A stretch of DNA of 64,000 nt. Source: Belnapia moabensis DSM 16746. GTDB taxonomy: Bacteria > Pseudomonadota > Alphaproteobacteria > Acetobacterales > Acetobacteraceae. Within the stretch, counting starts at the first letter, position 1; every line of letters starts with the position of its first letter. The stretch lies in assembly GCF_000745835.1 (NCBI RefSeq), contig NZ_JQKB01000022.1, positions 26,874 to 90,873 of the forward strand, read 5' to 3'. Positions 25,599-34,760 of this stretch are shown here, in pieces. The notes beneath the pieces were generated by a model. It was not told the DNA's origin, made no database searches, and was given only the letters and a program-made list of their open reading frames with translations. The translations under genes and the position numbers were made by a program.

Positions 25599-27680
25599 AT
25601 GAATCCGGAGCAAACCGAGCTTACCCCCCTCTTCGCGCCCCTGGGCAGCCTGCCCGGGGTGGGGCCGATGATTGCCAAACGCATGGCTGAGGCGGTCGGC
25701 GGCACGCGCGTGCTCGATCTCCTGTTCCACCTGCCGGAGCGCTATGCCACCCGCACCCGCATCGGGAGCCCGGCCGAGGCACCGGCCGATGCGGAAGTCA
25801 TCCTCCCCGCCCTGGTGGTCAGCCATCGCGCCGCCCGCTCCCGCACCGGCCGCGGCTATGTCGAGATCCGCGCCGAGGCCGCGGGCAAGCCCCTGCTGAT
25901 CCGCTTCATCAACGGCAGGCTCGAATGGCTGCGCCAGCTCCTGCCGGCGGGCACGGAGCGCCTGTTCGCCGGCAAGGTGAAGACCGAGGCCGGCGCCTAT
26001 TCGATGATCAACCCGTTGACTGCCACCGGCCCCGAGGGCTTGCCGGAGCTGGAGCCGGTCTGGCCGCTGGTCCAGGGCCTCCGCACCGGGCAGATCGCCA
26101 AGGCCATGGCCCCGGCGCTCGACCGCATTCCGCCGCTGCCGGAGTGGCATGACCCCGCCCTGCTCCGCCGCGAGGGCTGGCCCGGCTTCGCCCTGGCCTT
26201 CAGGACCCTCCAGGCGCCCGAGGCCCCGCCGCCGCCCATCCACCGCACACGCCTCGCCTATGACGAGGCGCTGGCCGGCCAGGTCGCCTTAGCCTTGGTC
26301 CGCCGGCGCGTTCGCCAGCGCCCCGGCCGGGCGCTCGAAGGCGATGGCCACCTCCGCGCCCAGGCGCTCGCAGCCTTCGGCCACCCCCTTACCCCCTCCC
26401 AGGCCCATGCGCTGCGCGAGATCGATGCCGACCTCGCCGCCCCCCACCGCATGCTCCGCCTGCTCCAGGGCGATGTCGGCGCCGGCAAGACGTTGGTGGC
26501 CGCCCTCGCCATGCTCCGCGCCGTCGAGGCCGGCACCCAGGCCGCGCTGATGGCCCCGACCGAGCTCCTCGCCCGCCAACACGCCCGCACCCTCGGCCGC
26601 CTCTGCACCCCGGCCGGCGTGCGGGTGGAGCTGCTGGCCGGCAGCGTGAAGGGCGCCCAGCGCAAGCGCGTCCTCTCCGGCCTTGCCAGCGGCTCCGTCA
26701 AGATCGCCATCGGCACTCATGCCCTGTTCCAGGAAGGCGTCGCCTTCCGCGACCTCGGCCTTGCCGTGGTGGACGAGCAGCACCGCTTCGGCGTCGCCCA
26801 GCGCCTCCTGCTGGCCGAGAAGGGCGGCGAGGCGGATATGCTGGTGATGACAGCTACCCCCATCCCGCGCACCCTGTTGCTGACGCAATGGGGCGAGATG
26901 GCCGTCTCCCGCCTCGCCGGGAAGCCGGCAGGCCGCCAGCCCATCACCACCACCCTGCACGGCCTCCGCAGCCTACCCGATGTGGTCGCCGGCATCGGCC
27001 GGGCCATCGAGCGCGGCGCCCGGGTCTACTGGGTCGTGCCCCATGTCGCCGAATCGGAGCTGGTGGACATGGCCGCCGCCGAGACCCGCTTCGCCGAACT
27101 GTCGGAGCGCTTCCCCGGCCAGGTCGGCCTTGCCCATGGCCGCCTCGACCCGGATATCCGCGAGCAGGCCATCCGCGACTTCGCCGCCGGCCGGACGAAG
27201 CTGCTGGTCGCCACCACGGTCATCGAAGTCGGCGTCGACGTGCCGGAGGCGACGGTGATGGTGGTCGAGCACGCCGACCATTTCGGCCTCGCCCAGCTCC
27301 ATCAGCTCCGCGGCCGGGTCGGACGCGGCGCCGAGGCCAGCTACTGCATGCTCCTCTACGACGAGGCGCTCGGCCTCGCCTCCCGCGAACGCCTGTTGAC
27401 GCTGCGCGACACCGAGGACGGCTTCGCCATCGCCGATGCCGATTTCCGCCTGCGCGGCGCCGGGGAGGCACTCGGCACCCGCCAGTCCGGCGCCCCCGTC
27501 TTCCGCCTCGGCCTGCCGGAGGCGGAGGCACAAGACGGCCTCGTCACCATGGCCAACCGCGACGCCGCGCTTCTCCTGGAGAAGGACCCGGCGCTTACCA
27601 CCCCCCGTGGCCAGGCCATCCGCCTGCTGCTTCGCCTCTTCGGCAAGGAGGCCGCAATGGAGACCTTGCGGGCCGGATAG
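25599..27680 (+). CDS. recG: ATP-dependent DNA helicase RecG
   Basis: 693-residue RecG, a branch-migrating helicase for stalled forks and Holliday junctions. It has a wedge/OB domain (about 55-160) and then SF2 motifs: Walker A GDVGAGKTLVAALA, DEQHRFGVAQR, MTATPIPRTLLLTQWG, and the TRG region LRGRVGRGAEASYC. The start ATG at 25599 follows an 87-bp divergent region from sdhE; longer open frames upstream are sdhE antisense. Confidence 0.96.
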   Translation: MNPEQTELTPLFAPLGSLPGVGPMIAKRMAEAVGGTRVLDLLFHLPERYATRTRIGSPAEAPADAEVILPALVVSHRAARSRTGRGYVEIRAEAAGKPLLIRFINGRLEWLRQLLPAGTERLFAGKVKTEAGAYSMINPLTATGPEGLPELEPVWPLVQGLRTGQIAKAMAPALDRIPPLPEWHDPALLRREGWPGFALAFRTLQAPEAPPPPIHRTRLAYDEALAGQVALALVRRRVRQRPGRALEGDGHLRAQALAAFGHPLTPSQAHALREIDADLAAPHRMLRLLQGDVGAGKTLVAALAMLRAVEAGTQAALMAPTELLARQHARTLGRLCTPAGVRVELLAGSVKGAQRKRVLSGLASGSVKIAIGTHALFQEGVAFRDLGLAVVDEQHRFGVAQRLLLAEKGGEADMLVMTATPIPRTLLLTQWGEMAVSRLAGKPAGRQPITTTLHGLRSLPDVVAGIGRAIERGARVYWVVPHVAESELVDMAAAETRFAELSERFPGQVGLAHGRLDPDIREQAIRDFAAGRTKLLVATTVIEVGVDVPEATVMVVEHADHFGLAQLHQLRGRVGRGAEASYCMLLYDEALGLASRERLLTLRDTEDGFAIADADFRLRGAGEALGTRQSGAPVFRLGLPEAEAQDGLVTMANRDAALLLEKDPALTTPRGQAIRLLLRLFGKEAAMETLRAG

Positions 27681-27754
27681 GCCCCAGGGGTCTTGCAAAC
27701 CCGGCGCTTCCCGGTAAGTCCCCCGGCCGGACTGTATCGTTGGGGGGTTCCGCC

Positions 27755-28483
27755 TTGGCCGCGCTGATCGAGATCGAGCGCCTGACGAAACGCTTCGCCG
27801 GCTTCACCGCGGTGGACGACATCTCCTTCAGCGTGGAACGCGGCGAGGTGCTCGGCTTCCTCGGCCCGAACGGCGCCGGCAAATCGACCACCATGCGAAT
27901 GCTGGCCGGCTTCATGCCGCCCTCTGCAGGCACCGCCCGCATCTGCGGCGCCGATGTGGTGGACCAGCCCGTCGCGGCCAAGCGCAACCTCGGCTTCCTG
28001 CCCGAGGGCGCCCCTACCTACCCGGAGATGACCGTCGCCGGCTTCCTCGCTTTCACCGGCCGCATCCGCGGCTTCCGCGGGAGCGAACTCGCCGACCGCA
28101 CCGCCCATGCCATGGCCCTCACCCAGCTCGAAGGTGTCCGCCTCCAACCCATCGAGACGCTCTCCAAGGGCTACAAGCGCCGCGTCGGCCTGGCCCAGGC
28201 CCTGCTGCACGACCCGCCCGTCCTGGTGCTCGACGAGCCGACCGACGGCCTCGACCCCAACCAGAAGCACGAGGTGCGCGAGCTGATCCGCCGCATGGCG
28301 CCCGAGAAGGCCATCGTCATCAGCACCCATATCCTGGAGGAGGTCGGCGCCGTCTGCACCCGCGCCATCATCATCGCCCGCGGCAAGCTGGTGGTGGACG
28401 CGCCACCCTCGGTGCTGGAGGAGCAAGGCAGCAGCCTCGACGACGTCTTCCGCCGCCTCACCCTCGGGCAGGAGGCCGCCTGA
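27755..28483 (+). CDS. ABC transporter ATP-binding protein (GldA-like)
   Basis: 242-residue ABC ATPase: Walker A GPNGAGKST, Q-loop region LPEGAPTYPEMT, signature LSKGYKRRV, Walker B PVLVLDEPTDGLD and switch STHILEE. The start is TTG at 27755 behind a GGGGGG stretch; upstream frame is recG shadow. The gene ends 1 nt into the permease gene (TGATG). With the next three genes it forms a cluster of the type called gliding-associated (gldA, gldF, gldG, DUF4340) in Bacteroidetes and found in many non-gliding proteobacteria. Confidence 0.88.
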   Translation: MAALIEIERLTKRFAGFTAVDDISFSVERGEVLGFLGPNGAGKSTTMRMLAGFMPPSAGTARICGADVVDQPVAAKRNLGFLPEGAPTYPEMTVAGFLAFTGRIRGFRGSELADRTAHAMALTQLEGVRLQPIETLSKGYKRRVGLAQALLHDPPVLVLDEPTDGLDPNQKHEVRELIRRMAPEKAIVISTHILEEVGAVCTRAIIIARGKLVVDAPPSVLEEQGSSLDDVFRRLTLGQEAA

Positions 28484-29214
28484 TGCGCGCCGCCCTCACC
28501 GTCGCCCGCCGTGAGCTGGCCGGCTATTTCGCCACGCCCGTCGCCAGCGTCTTCATCGTCATCTTCCTGGTCCTCGCCGGCGCGCTGACCTTCACCCTCG
28601 GCAATTTCTTCGGCCGCGGCCAAGCCGACCTCATCCCCTTCTTCTCCTTCGTGCCCTGGCTCTTCCTGTTCCTCGTCCCGGCGCTGACCATGCGTCTTTG
28701 GGCGGAAGAGCGCCGCCAAGGCACCATCGAGCTGCTGCTGACCCTGCCCCTGCCGCAATGGGCGGCGGTCCTCGGCAAATTCCTCGCCGCCTGGGCCTTC
28801 TGCGGCATCGCCCTCGCCCTGACCTTTCCGCTCTGGATCACGGTCAATCTCCTCGGCTCGCCCGATAACGGCGTGATCCTCTCCGGCTATGTCGGCTGCC
28901 TGCTGGTCGCCGGCGCCTATCTGGCACTCGGCGCCGCGGTCTCGGCGCTGACGCGGAACCAGGTGATCGCCTTCGTCCTCGCCGTCGCCCTCTGCTTCCT
29001 CTTCGCTGCGGCCGGCAGCCCGGTCGTCACCGAATTCCTCAACAGCCGCCTGCCGGTGCTGGCCGAGATCGCACGCGGCCTCTCGGTCGCCGATCGCTTC
29101 GGCGGCTTCACCCGCGGTATCATCGCGGCGCGGGACATCATCTACTTCGCCAGCTTCATCGGCTTCTTCCTCTTCATGAATGCCGTCGTGCTCGACCATC
29201 GGAAGGCGGACTAG
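28483..29214 (+). CDS. ABC transporter permease (GldF-like, ABC-2 family)
   Basis: 243-residue integral membrane protein with about six hydrophobic segments. It opens ARRELAGYFATPVASVFIVIF, and LTMRLWAEERRQGTIELLLT is the ABC-2 permease signature before the second helix. It overlaps the ATPase gene by 1 nt and is followed by the GldG-like gene after 4 bp, so all are one operon. It would form the membrane channel for the preceding ATPase. Cargo unknown. Confidence 0.87.
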   Translation: MRAALTVARRELAGYFATPVASVFIVIFLVLAGALTFTLGNFFGRGQADLIPFFSFVPWLFLFLVPALTMRLWAEERRQGTIELLLTLPLPQWAAVLGKFLAAWAFCGIALALTFPLWITVNLLGSPDNGVILSGYVGCLLVAGAYLALGAAVSALTRNQVIAFVLAVALCFLFAAAGSPVVTEFLNSRLPVLAEIARGLSVADRFGGFTRGIIAARDIIYFASFIGFFLFMNAVVLDHRKAD

Positions 29215-29218
29215 TCCC

Positions 29219-31165
29219 ATGAGCGAGACCACCCCGCGCCGCGGCAGCCGTCGCATCGGCACCTCCGCCATCGCTTTGCTGGCCGCCGCCGTCCTCGCCA
29301 TCGGCGTCAACATGCTCGCCGACCGCCTGCTGCCCCGCGCCCGCATCGACCTGACGAGCCAGGGCCTCTACACCCTCTCCGGTGGGACGAAGCAGATCCT
29401 CGGTGGGCTGCAGGACCCGATCACTCTGCGCCTCTTCTATTCGCGCCGCCTCGGCGCCGAGATCCCGATGTACGGCGCCTATGCCGACCGGGTGCGCGAG
29501 ATGCTGGCCGAGTATGTCTCGCTCTCGAAGGGCAAGGTGAAGCTCGAGGTCTTCGACCCCGAGCCCTTCTCCGAAATCGAGGACCGCGCCATGGCCTACG
29601 GCCTGCAGGGCGTCCCCGTCGACCAGTCCGGCGAGCAGGTCTATTTCGGCCTCGCCGGCACCAACCTCGTCGATGACGAGCGCGTCCTCGCCTTCTTCCA
29701 GCCGGACCGCGAGCGCTTCCTCGAAGCCGACCTGACGCGCCTCGTCTACGAGCTCTCCAACCCCCGCCGCCCGACCATCGGCGTGATGTCCACCCTGCCC
29801 CTGAACGGCGACCCGCGCGCGCTGATGCTGCGCCAGCCCCAGCTCGCCCAGCCGGCAGCGGTGATGACGCAGCTCCGCCAGTACTTCACCGTGAAGGACG
29901 TCCCGCTCGACGCGCAGGTGATCGAGCCGGATGTGCAGGTCCTCATCCTCGCCCATCCGCAGGGCCTTTCCGATGCCGCGCAGTATGCCGTCGACCAGTT
30001 CGTCATGCGCGGCGGCAAGCTCTTCCTGCTGGTCGACCCGCATTCCGAGAGCCAGGCCGCCCGCCCCGGCCCGACCGGCCAGCCGCCGACCAACACCGCC
30101 TCCTCGCTCGACCGGCTGCTGAGTGCCTGGGGCGTCGATGCCCCCTCCGACAAGGTGGTGCTCGACCTGCGCGGCGCCTGGCGCGTCCGCGCCGGCCCCG
30201 GCGACCGCGTCCAGGCCGTGGACTACCTCGCCTGGTACAACCTCCAGGGCGACAGCCTGAACCGCTCCGAGGTCTCGCTCGCCCAGCTCGACCAGGTCAC
30301 CGTCGCCTCCGCCGGCGAGCTCCGCAGGCGCGAGGGCAGCACGGTGGAGTTCACCCCCCTGCTGACCTCCTCCGCGCAGAGCATGGTGGTGGACGCCGCC
30401 CGCGTCAGCCAGGACCCGAGCCCGGCACGCCTGCTCGCCGATTTCCGCGCCGATGGCAGCCGCCACGTCATCGCCGCGCGGCTCCGCGGTGAACTGACCT
30501 CCGCCTTCCCCGATGGCCCGCCGCCACTCGCCGACGGCCAGCAGCGGCCGGAGGGCTTCCCCGCCCATCTCGCCCGCAGCCAGGGCCCGGCCAACCTCGT
30601 CGTCATGAACGACAGCGACATCCTGGAGGACCGCTTCTGGGTCCGCATCCAGGACTTCTTCGGCCAGGCGATGGCGACGCCGATCAGCGGCAACGGCGCC
30701 TTCGTCAGCAACATCACCGATACGCTCGTCGGCTCCGACGCGCTGATCTCGCTCCGCTCCCGCGGCGAGAGCCTTCGCCCCTTCGAGCTGGTCGAGGACA
30801 TCCGCCGCAACGCCGATGCCCAGTACCGCCAGACCGAGCGCCAGCTCACCCAGAAGCTGGAGGAAACCGAGCGCCGCCTGCGCGAACTGCGCCAGGGCAC
30901 GCCGGCCGCCCCCGGCGCCGAGCGCAACGCCAACCAGGCCGTCATCACCCCTGAGCAACGCGCCGAGATCGACCGCGCCCGCGAGGAGATCATCGCCACC
31001 CGCCGCCAGCTCCGCGCCGTGCAGCTCGAACTGCGCCGCGACATCGAGGGGCTGGAGACGACGCTGCGCCTGGTCAACATCGCCCTCGTCCCGGCGCTGC
31101 TGACGCTCTTCGCCATCGGCCTCGCCGTGGTGCGGCAGCGCCGCCGCGCCGCGGCCCGGGCCTGA
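29219..31165 (+). CDS. GldG-family auxiliary protein of an ABC transporter
   Basis: 648-residue protein. There is one N-terminal membrane segment (about 15-32), a large periplasmic region beginning RIDLTSQGLYTLSGGTKQIL with the family's LFYSRRL and LVDPHSES elements, a Gln/Arg/Glu-rich predicted coiled coil near the C-terminus, and a last membrane helix (LVPALLTLFAIGLAVV) before an Arg-rich tail. This is the architecture of GldG and related ABC-2 system components. The start ATG at 29219 was chosen because the earlier frame overlaps the permease. Confidence 0.85.
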   Translation: MSETTPRRGSRRIGTSAIALLAAAVLAIGVNMLADRLLPRARIDLTSQGLYTLSGGTKQILGGLQDPITLRLFYSRRLGAEIPMYGAYADRVREMLAEYVSLSKGKVKLEVFDPEPFSEIEDRAMAYGLQGVPVDQSGEQVYFGLAGTNLVDDERVLAFFQPDRERFLEADLTRLVYELSNPRRPTIGVMSTLPLNGDPRALMLRQPQLAQPAAVMTQLRQYFTVKDVPLDAQVIEPDVQVLILAHPQGLSDAAQYAVDQFVMRGGKLFLLVDPHSESQAARPGPTGQPPTNTASSLDRLLSAWGVDAPSDKVVLDLRGAWRVRAGPGDRVQAVDYLAWYNLQGDSLNRSEVSLAQLDQVTVASAGELRRREGSTVEFTPLLTSSAQSMVVDAARVSQDPSPARLLADFRADGSRHVIAARLRGELTSAFPDGPPPLADGQQRPEGFPAHLARSQGPANLVVMNDSDILEDRFWVRIQDFFGQAMATPISGNGAFVSNITDTLVGSDALISLRSRGESLRPFELVEDIRRNADAQYRQTERQLTQKLEETERRLRELRQGTPAAPGAERNANQAVITPEQRAEIDRAREEIIATRRQLRAVQLELRRDIEGLETTLRLVNIALVPALLTLFAIGLAVVRQRRRAAARA

Positions 31166-31175
31166 GGAGAGACGG

Positions 31176-32198
31176 ATGCAACGCCGGACCCTGCTGCTGC
31201 TCGGCGGCGGCGCCATCGTGACGGTGGGCGCCGCCCTGCTTCTCACACCCCAGGTCTTGCAGGAAGAGGTCGCCCCGCCCGCCGCCAGCCTCGCCTTCCC
31301 CGGCCTCGCCCCCCGCCTCGCCGAGGCGGCAAGGATCGAGATCCGCAAGCAGGAATCGGTGCTCACTCTGCTCCGCCAGGGCGAGGCCTGGGTCCTGCCG
31401 GAAAAGGGCAACTACCCCGTCCGCCCCGAGCGCGTGCGCGAGCTCCTTGTCGGCCTCACCGAACTTCGCCTGGTGGAGCCTCGCACCGCCGATCCCGGCC
31501 AGCATGACCGGCTCGGTGTCGAGGATCCCGCCCGCCCCGGCAGCACTGGCCTGCTGCTGCGCGTCCTCGCGGCCGGCGGCCAGCCGATCGCGGAGCTGGT
31601 CATCGGCCGCCGCCGCGTCCGCACCCAGGGCAATGTCCCGGAAAGCGCCTATGTCCGCCGCCCGGCCGAGAGTCAGGCCTGGCTCGCCGAGGGCCGCCTG
31701 CCTGCCGATGCCGATGCGCAGCTTTGGCTCGACCGCGACATCGCCAACATCGCCGCGGACCGCATTCGCCGCGTCACCATCCGCCGCGCCGGTGAGCCGG
31801 AGCTGGTGCTCGCCCGCGGCGACGAGGCCGAGGCGAAGCTCCGCCTCGAACAACCGATAGATCCCCGCCCGCTCGACGATGTCTCTCTCGACGAGGTGGG
31901 ACGCAGCTTCGAATTCCTCACTTTCCTCGATGTGAAACCCACCGCGGAGAGCCCCGGCACTGCCCTCGGCGAGACGCGCTTCGACCTGATCGACGGCCTG
32001 GCCGTCACCGTGGCCCCGCGCCATGACGGCGAGACCGTCTGGATTGGCCTCGCCGCCGAGGGCCCGGGCAGCGAGCCGCTGAACGCCCGCTGGCGGAACT
32101 GGATCTACCAGGTGGGAGTGTGGAAGGAGAAAGCCTTCATCCCTCGCTTCGAGGACCTGCTGCCCCGCGCCGCGCCGCCCCCGCAGCCTACCCAATGA
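31176..32198 (+). CDS. DUF4340 domain protein of the Gld-type ABC cluster
   Basis: 340-residue protein with an N-terminal membrane anchor (LLLLGGGAIVTVGAALLL) and a long periplasmic DUF4340 region: IRKQESVLTLLRQGEAWVLP, then YPVRPERVRELLVGLTELRL, and the late RNWIYQVGVWKEKAF. TGAGGAGAG precedes the ATG by about 6 nt. DUF4340 proteins commonly follow gldG-like genes and are thought to be periplasmic partners of that transporter; exact function unknown. It overlaps the Nudix gene by 4 bp. Confidence 0.83.
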   Translation: MQRRTLLLLGGGAIVTVGAALLLTPQVLQEEVAPPAASLAFPGLAPRLAEAARIEIRKQESVLTLLRQGEAWVLPEKGNYPVRPERVRELLVGLTELRLVEPRTADPGQHDRLGVEDPARPGSTGLLLRVLAAGGQPIAELVIGRRRVRTQGNVPESAYVRRPAESQAWLAEGRLPADADAQLWLDRDIANIAADRIRRVTIRRAGEPELVLARGDEAEAKLRLEQPIDPRPLDDVSLDEVGRSFEFLTFLDVKPTAESPGTALGETRFDLIDGLAVTVAPRHDGETVWIGLAAEGPGSEPLNARWRNWIYQVGVWKEKAFIPRFEDLLPRAAPPPQPTQ

Positions 32199-32623
32199 CC
32201 ACCCGCGAATATCCCGACCGCCCCTGGGTCGGCATCGGCATCGTCGTCTTCGACGGCGACCGCGTCCTTCTTGCCCGCCGCGGCAAGCCGCCGCGCGTCG
32301 GCAGCTGGTCCCTCCCCGGCGGCGCCCAGCATCTCGGCGAGCGGGCCGAGGCCGCCGCCCGCCGCGAGCTCTTCGAGGAAACGGGCATCGAGGCCGGCCC
32401 ACTCGAATTGGCCGCCGTGGTCGATGCCATCACCACCGATCCCGGCGGCGCCACCCGGTACCACTACACGATCATCGATTTCTGCGGCCGCCGCGCCGGC
32501 GGCGAGGGTCGCCCCGGCGACGATGTCTCCGCCATCGCCTGGGCGCTGCCGGAAGAGCTCGCCGCCTATGACCTGACGCCCGACGTGCTCAGGGTTATCG
32601 CCGAGGCTCGCCAACGGCTGTAG
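32195..32623 (+). CDS. Nudix hydrolase
   Basis: 142-residue Nudix protein with a complete Nudix box: GGAQHLGERAEAAARREL followed by FEETGIE, matching GX5EX7REUXEEXGU. The ATG at 32195 overlaps the stop of the DUF4340 gene (ATGA); the longer frame upstream lies inside that gene. It resembles ADP-ribose or NUDT-type sugar-nucleotide pyrophosphatases, but specificity is not readable. Its place at the end of the transporter operon may be coincidental coupling. Confidence 0.92.
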   Translation: MTTREYPDRPWVGIGIVVFDGDRVLLARRGKPPRVGSWSLPGGAQHLGERAEAAARRELFEETGIEAGPLELAAVVDAITTDPGGATRYHYTIIDFCGRRAGGEGRPGDDVSAIAWALPEELAAYDLTPDVLRVIAEARQRL

Positions 32624-32650
32624 CTTGGCCCCTGAACAGGAGGCCGAGCC

Positions 32651-33643
32651 ATGCCGGGACGCCGCAGCATCCTCACCACGGGCGCCACGTTCCTCGCCGT
32701 CCCGGCCCTCGCCCAGCCCATCGCCGGCGGCCGGCCGATCCGGCTGATCGTCCCCTTCCCCCCCGGCGGCGCCGTCGACATCCTTGGCCGGCTGATCGCC
32801 GAGCGCCTCGGCCCTGCCGTCGGCCAGACCATCGTCGTCGAGAACCGCGGCGGCGCCGGCGGCAATATTGGCGCCGATGCCCTGGCGAAATCGCCGCCCG
32901 ACGGCTCCACCATCGGCCTCGCCAGCGCCACCACCCTCTGCGCCGCGCCCTTCCTGTACAGGTCGCTCGCCTTCGACCCGCAGCGCGACCTCGCCCCCGT
33001 CTCCAACGTCACCACCGGCCCGGTACTCTGCGTGGTGAATGCCGAGACGGCGGCGAAGCACGGCTGGAGCGACTTCGCCGCCCTTATCGCCTGGTCGAAA
33101 GCCCATCCGGAGCAGGTGACGATGGGCTCCTCCGGCACCGGCACCACCAGCCACCTCACCATAGCCGCAGTGACCCAAGCAACGGGCGCACGCATCACCC
33201 ATGTCCCATACCGCGGCGGCGGCCCGGCCATCTCCGACCTCCTCGCCGGCACCATCGACATGATGTTCGACGTAATGCCGGCCCTCATGCCGCATGTGGC
33301 GGCCGGCCGCTTCAAGCCGCTCGCCGTCAGCAGCGCCGAGCGCCTGCCTTTCCTGCCCGATGTGCCGGGGATGAAGGATCTCGCCTTCCTCGGCCTCGGC
33401 GAGATCGACATCCAGAGCTGGAACGCGGTGATGGCCGCCGGTGCCACGCCCGTCCCGTTGCTGCTCCAGCTCAACGAGGCAGTGCGCCGAATCGCTGCCG
33501 ACCCTGCCTTCGTGGAGCGCCTCCGCCCGCTCGGCTACCAGGTCCTCACCAGCGAGTCGCCGGGGGCGCTTGCCGCACGCATCCGCGCCGAGACGCCACG
33601 CTGGAAGCGCCTGGTCGAGATTTCAGGTGCCAAGCTGGATTAG
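32651..33643 (+). CDS. Bug-family tripartite tricarboxylate transporter substrate-binding protein
   Basis: 330-residue Bug receptor with signal peptide (about 1-22, ending VPALAQ), then GRPIRLIVPFPPGGAVDILG, IVVENRGGAGGNIGADALAK and YRGGGPAISDLLAGTIDMMF. AGGAGG lies 6 nt before the ATG. It is a distant paralogue of the receptor at 7308-8270; no permease is adjacent. It ends in a 4-bp convergent overlap with msrP. Confidence 0.9.
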   Translation: MPGRRSILTTGATFLAVPALAQPIAGGRPIRLIVPFPPGGAVDILGRLIAERLGPAVGQTIVVENRGGAGGNIGADALAKSPPDGSTIGLASATTLCAAPFLYRSLAFDPQRDLAPVSNVTTGPVLCVVNAETAAKHGWSDFAALIAWSKAHPEQVTMGSSGTGTTSHLTIAAVTQATGARITHVPYRGGGPAISDLLAGTIDMMFDVMPALMPHVAAGRFKPLAVSSAERLPFLPDVPGMKDLAFLGLGEIDIQSWNAVMAAGATPVPLLLQLNEAVRRIAADPAFVERLRPLGYQVLTSESPGALAARIRAETPRWKRLVEISGAKLD

Positions 33644-34572
33644 CCCCACAGCCTCTCCCGCTGCAGGCCCGAGTAGAGCCCGGAGACGAACTCCCCATAA
33701 CCGTTGAAGAGCTGCGTCGGCACCCGCTCGCCGGTGCCCAGCACCCGCTCGCTCGCCTGGCTCCAGCGCGGATGCGGCACCTCGGGGTTGATATTCGCCC
33801 AGAAGCCATACTCTTGCGGCTGAATCGCCTCCCAGAAGCTCTTCGGCCGCTCCGCCACTAGGCTGATCCGCGTCAGCGACTTGCCCGCCTTGAACCCATA
33901 CTTCCACGGTTGATGGAACCGGATCGGCCCACCATTCTGCGCCAGCAGCGGCTTGCCGTAGGCGCCGACGACGAGGAAGGAGAGGTCGTTCCCCGCCTCC
34001 TCGATGGTGCAGCCCTCGACATAAGGCCAGGGATACCAGGATTGCCGCAGCCCCGGCATCACCGCCGGCAACGCCGCCGTCTCGAAGCGGACATACTTCG
34101 CACTCGACTGCACCCCGACCGCCGCGAGCAGTGCCGTGAGCGGAAAGCCCGTCCAGGGCACCACCATCGACCAGGCCTCGACGCAGCGCAGGCGGTAGAC
34201 CCGCTCTTCCACCGGCATCGCCTTGATCAGGTCCTCGACCGAGAATTCCCGCGGCCGGTCGACCAACCCATCCACCTTCACGGTCCAGGGCGAGAGCGGC
34301 AGCTTCTGCGCGGGTCGGTAGATGCCCTTGTCGGTGCCGAACTCGTAGAAGTTGTTGTAGGTGGTCACCTCTCGCTCGGCAGTGATGGCCCGGCCCGGCT
34401 CATACCGGCCATTGCGAGTCGACTGGGGGAAATCAGCCGCCCGCGCGAGGCCCGGCATGGCGATGGAGGCCAGCCCCGCCGCCTTCAGCGCCGCCCGTCG
34501 GCCGAAAACCAGGGCCTCCGGCGTCGCCGCGCCCTCCGGAATCTCCCAGCCACGCCGCTTGCGAATGAACAT
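33640..34572 (-). CDS. msrP: Protein-methionine-sulfoxide reductase catalytic subunit MsrP
   Basis: 310-residue molybdopterin enzyme (YedY) that repairs oxidised methionines in periplasmic proteins. The twin-arginine leader reads FGRRAALKAAGLASIAMPGL, and the molybdenum-ligand cysteine is in LRCVEAWSMVVPW (C130). YNNFYEFGTDK and the C-terminal NPEVPHPRWSQASE are family signatures. The membrane heme partner msrQ is not next to it, unlike many genomes, so electrons must come from a distant or different partner. The start ATG at 34570-34572 is the family start. Confidence 0.95.
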   Translation of the reverse strand: MFIRKRRGWEIPEGAATPEALVFGRRAALKAAGLASIAMPGLARAADFPQSTRNGRYEPGRAITAEREVTTYNNFYEFGTDKGIYRPAQKLPLSPWTVKVDGLVDRPREFSVEDLIKAMPVEERVYRLRCVEAWSMVVPWTGFPLTALLAAVGVQSSAKYVRFETAALPAVMPGLRQSWYPWPYVEGCTIEEAGNDLSFLVVGAYGKPLLAQNGGPIRFHQPWKYGFKAGKSLTRISLVAERPKSFWEAIQPQEYGFWANINPEVPHPRWSQASERVLGTGERVPTQLFNGYGEFVSGLYSGLQRERLWG

Positions 34573-34760
34573 CTCTCTACTCCTGCGCGAAGAAGGGCCA
34601 CGACCCAGCCCTTCCGATTTGGCTCCGCATCAGTGTTTCGCCAGGGACACAGCAAGGGTTACCCACACACGTCTCACGCGAATTGGATTGTATTCCATCT
34701 CCTGCACACTATCCTGTGATCACCAACAGCGTCCTAGATGACCCAGCGGCGGAGCAGAGC

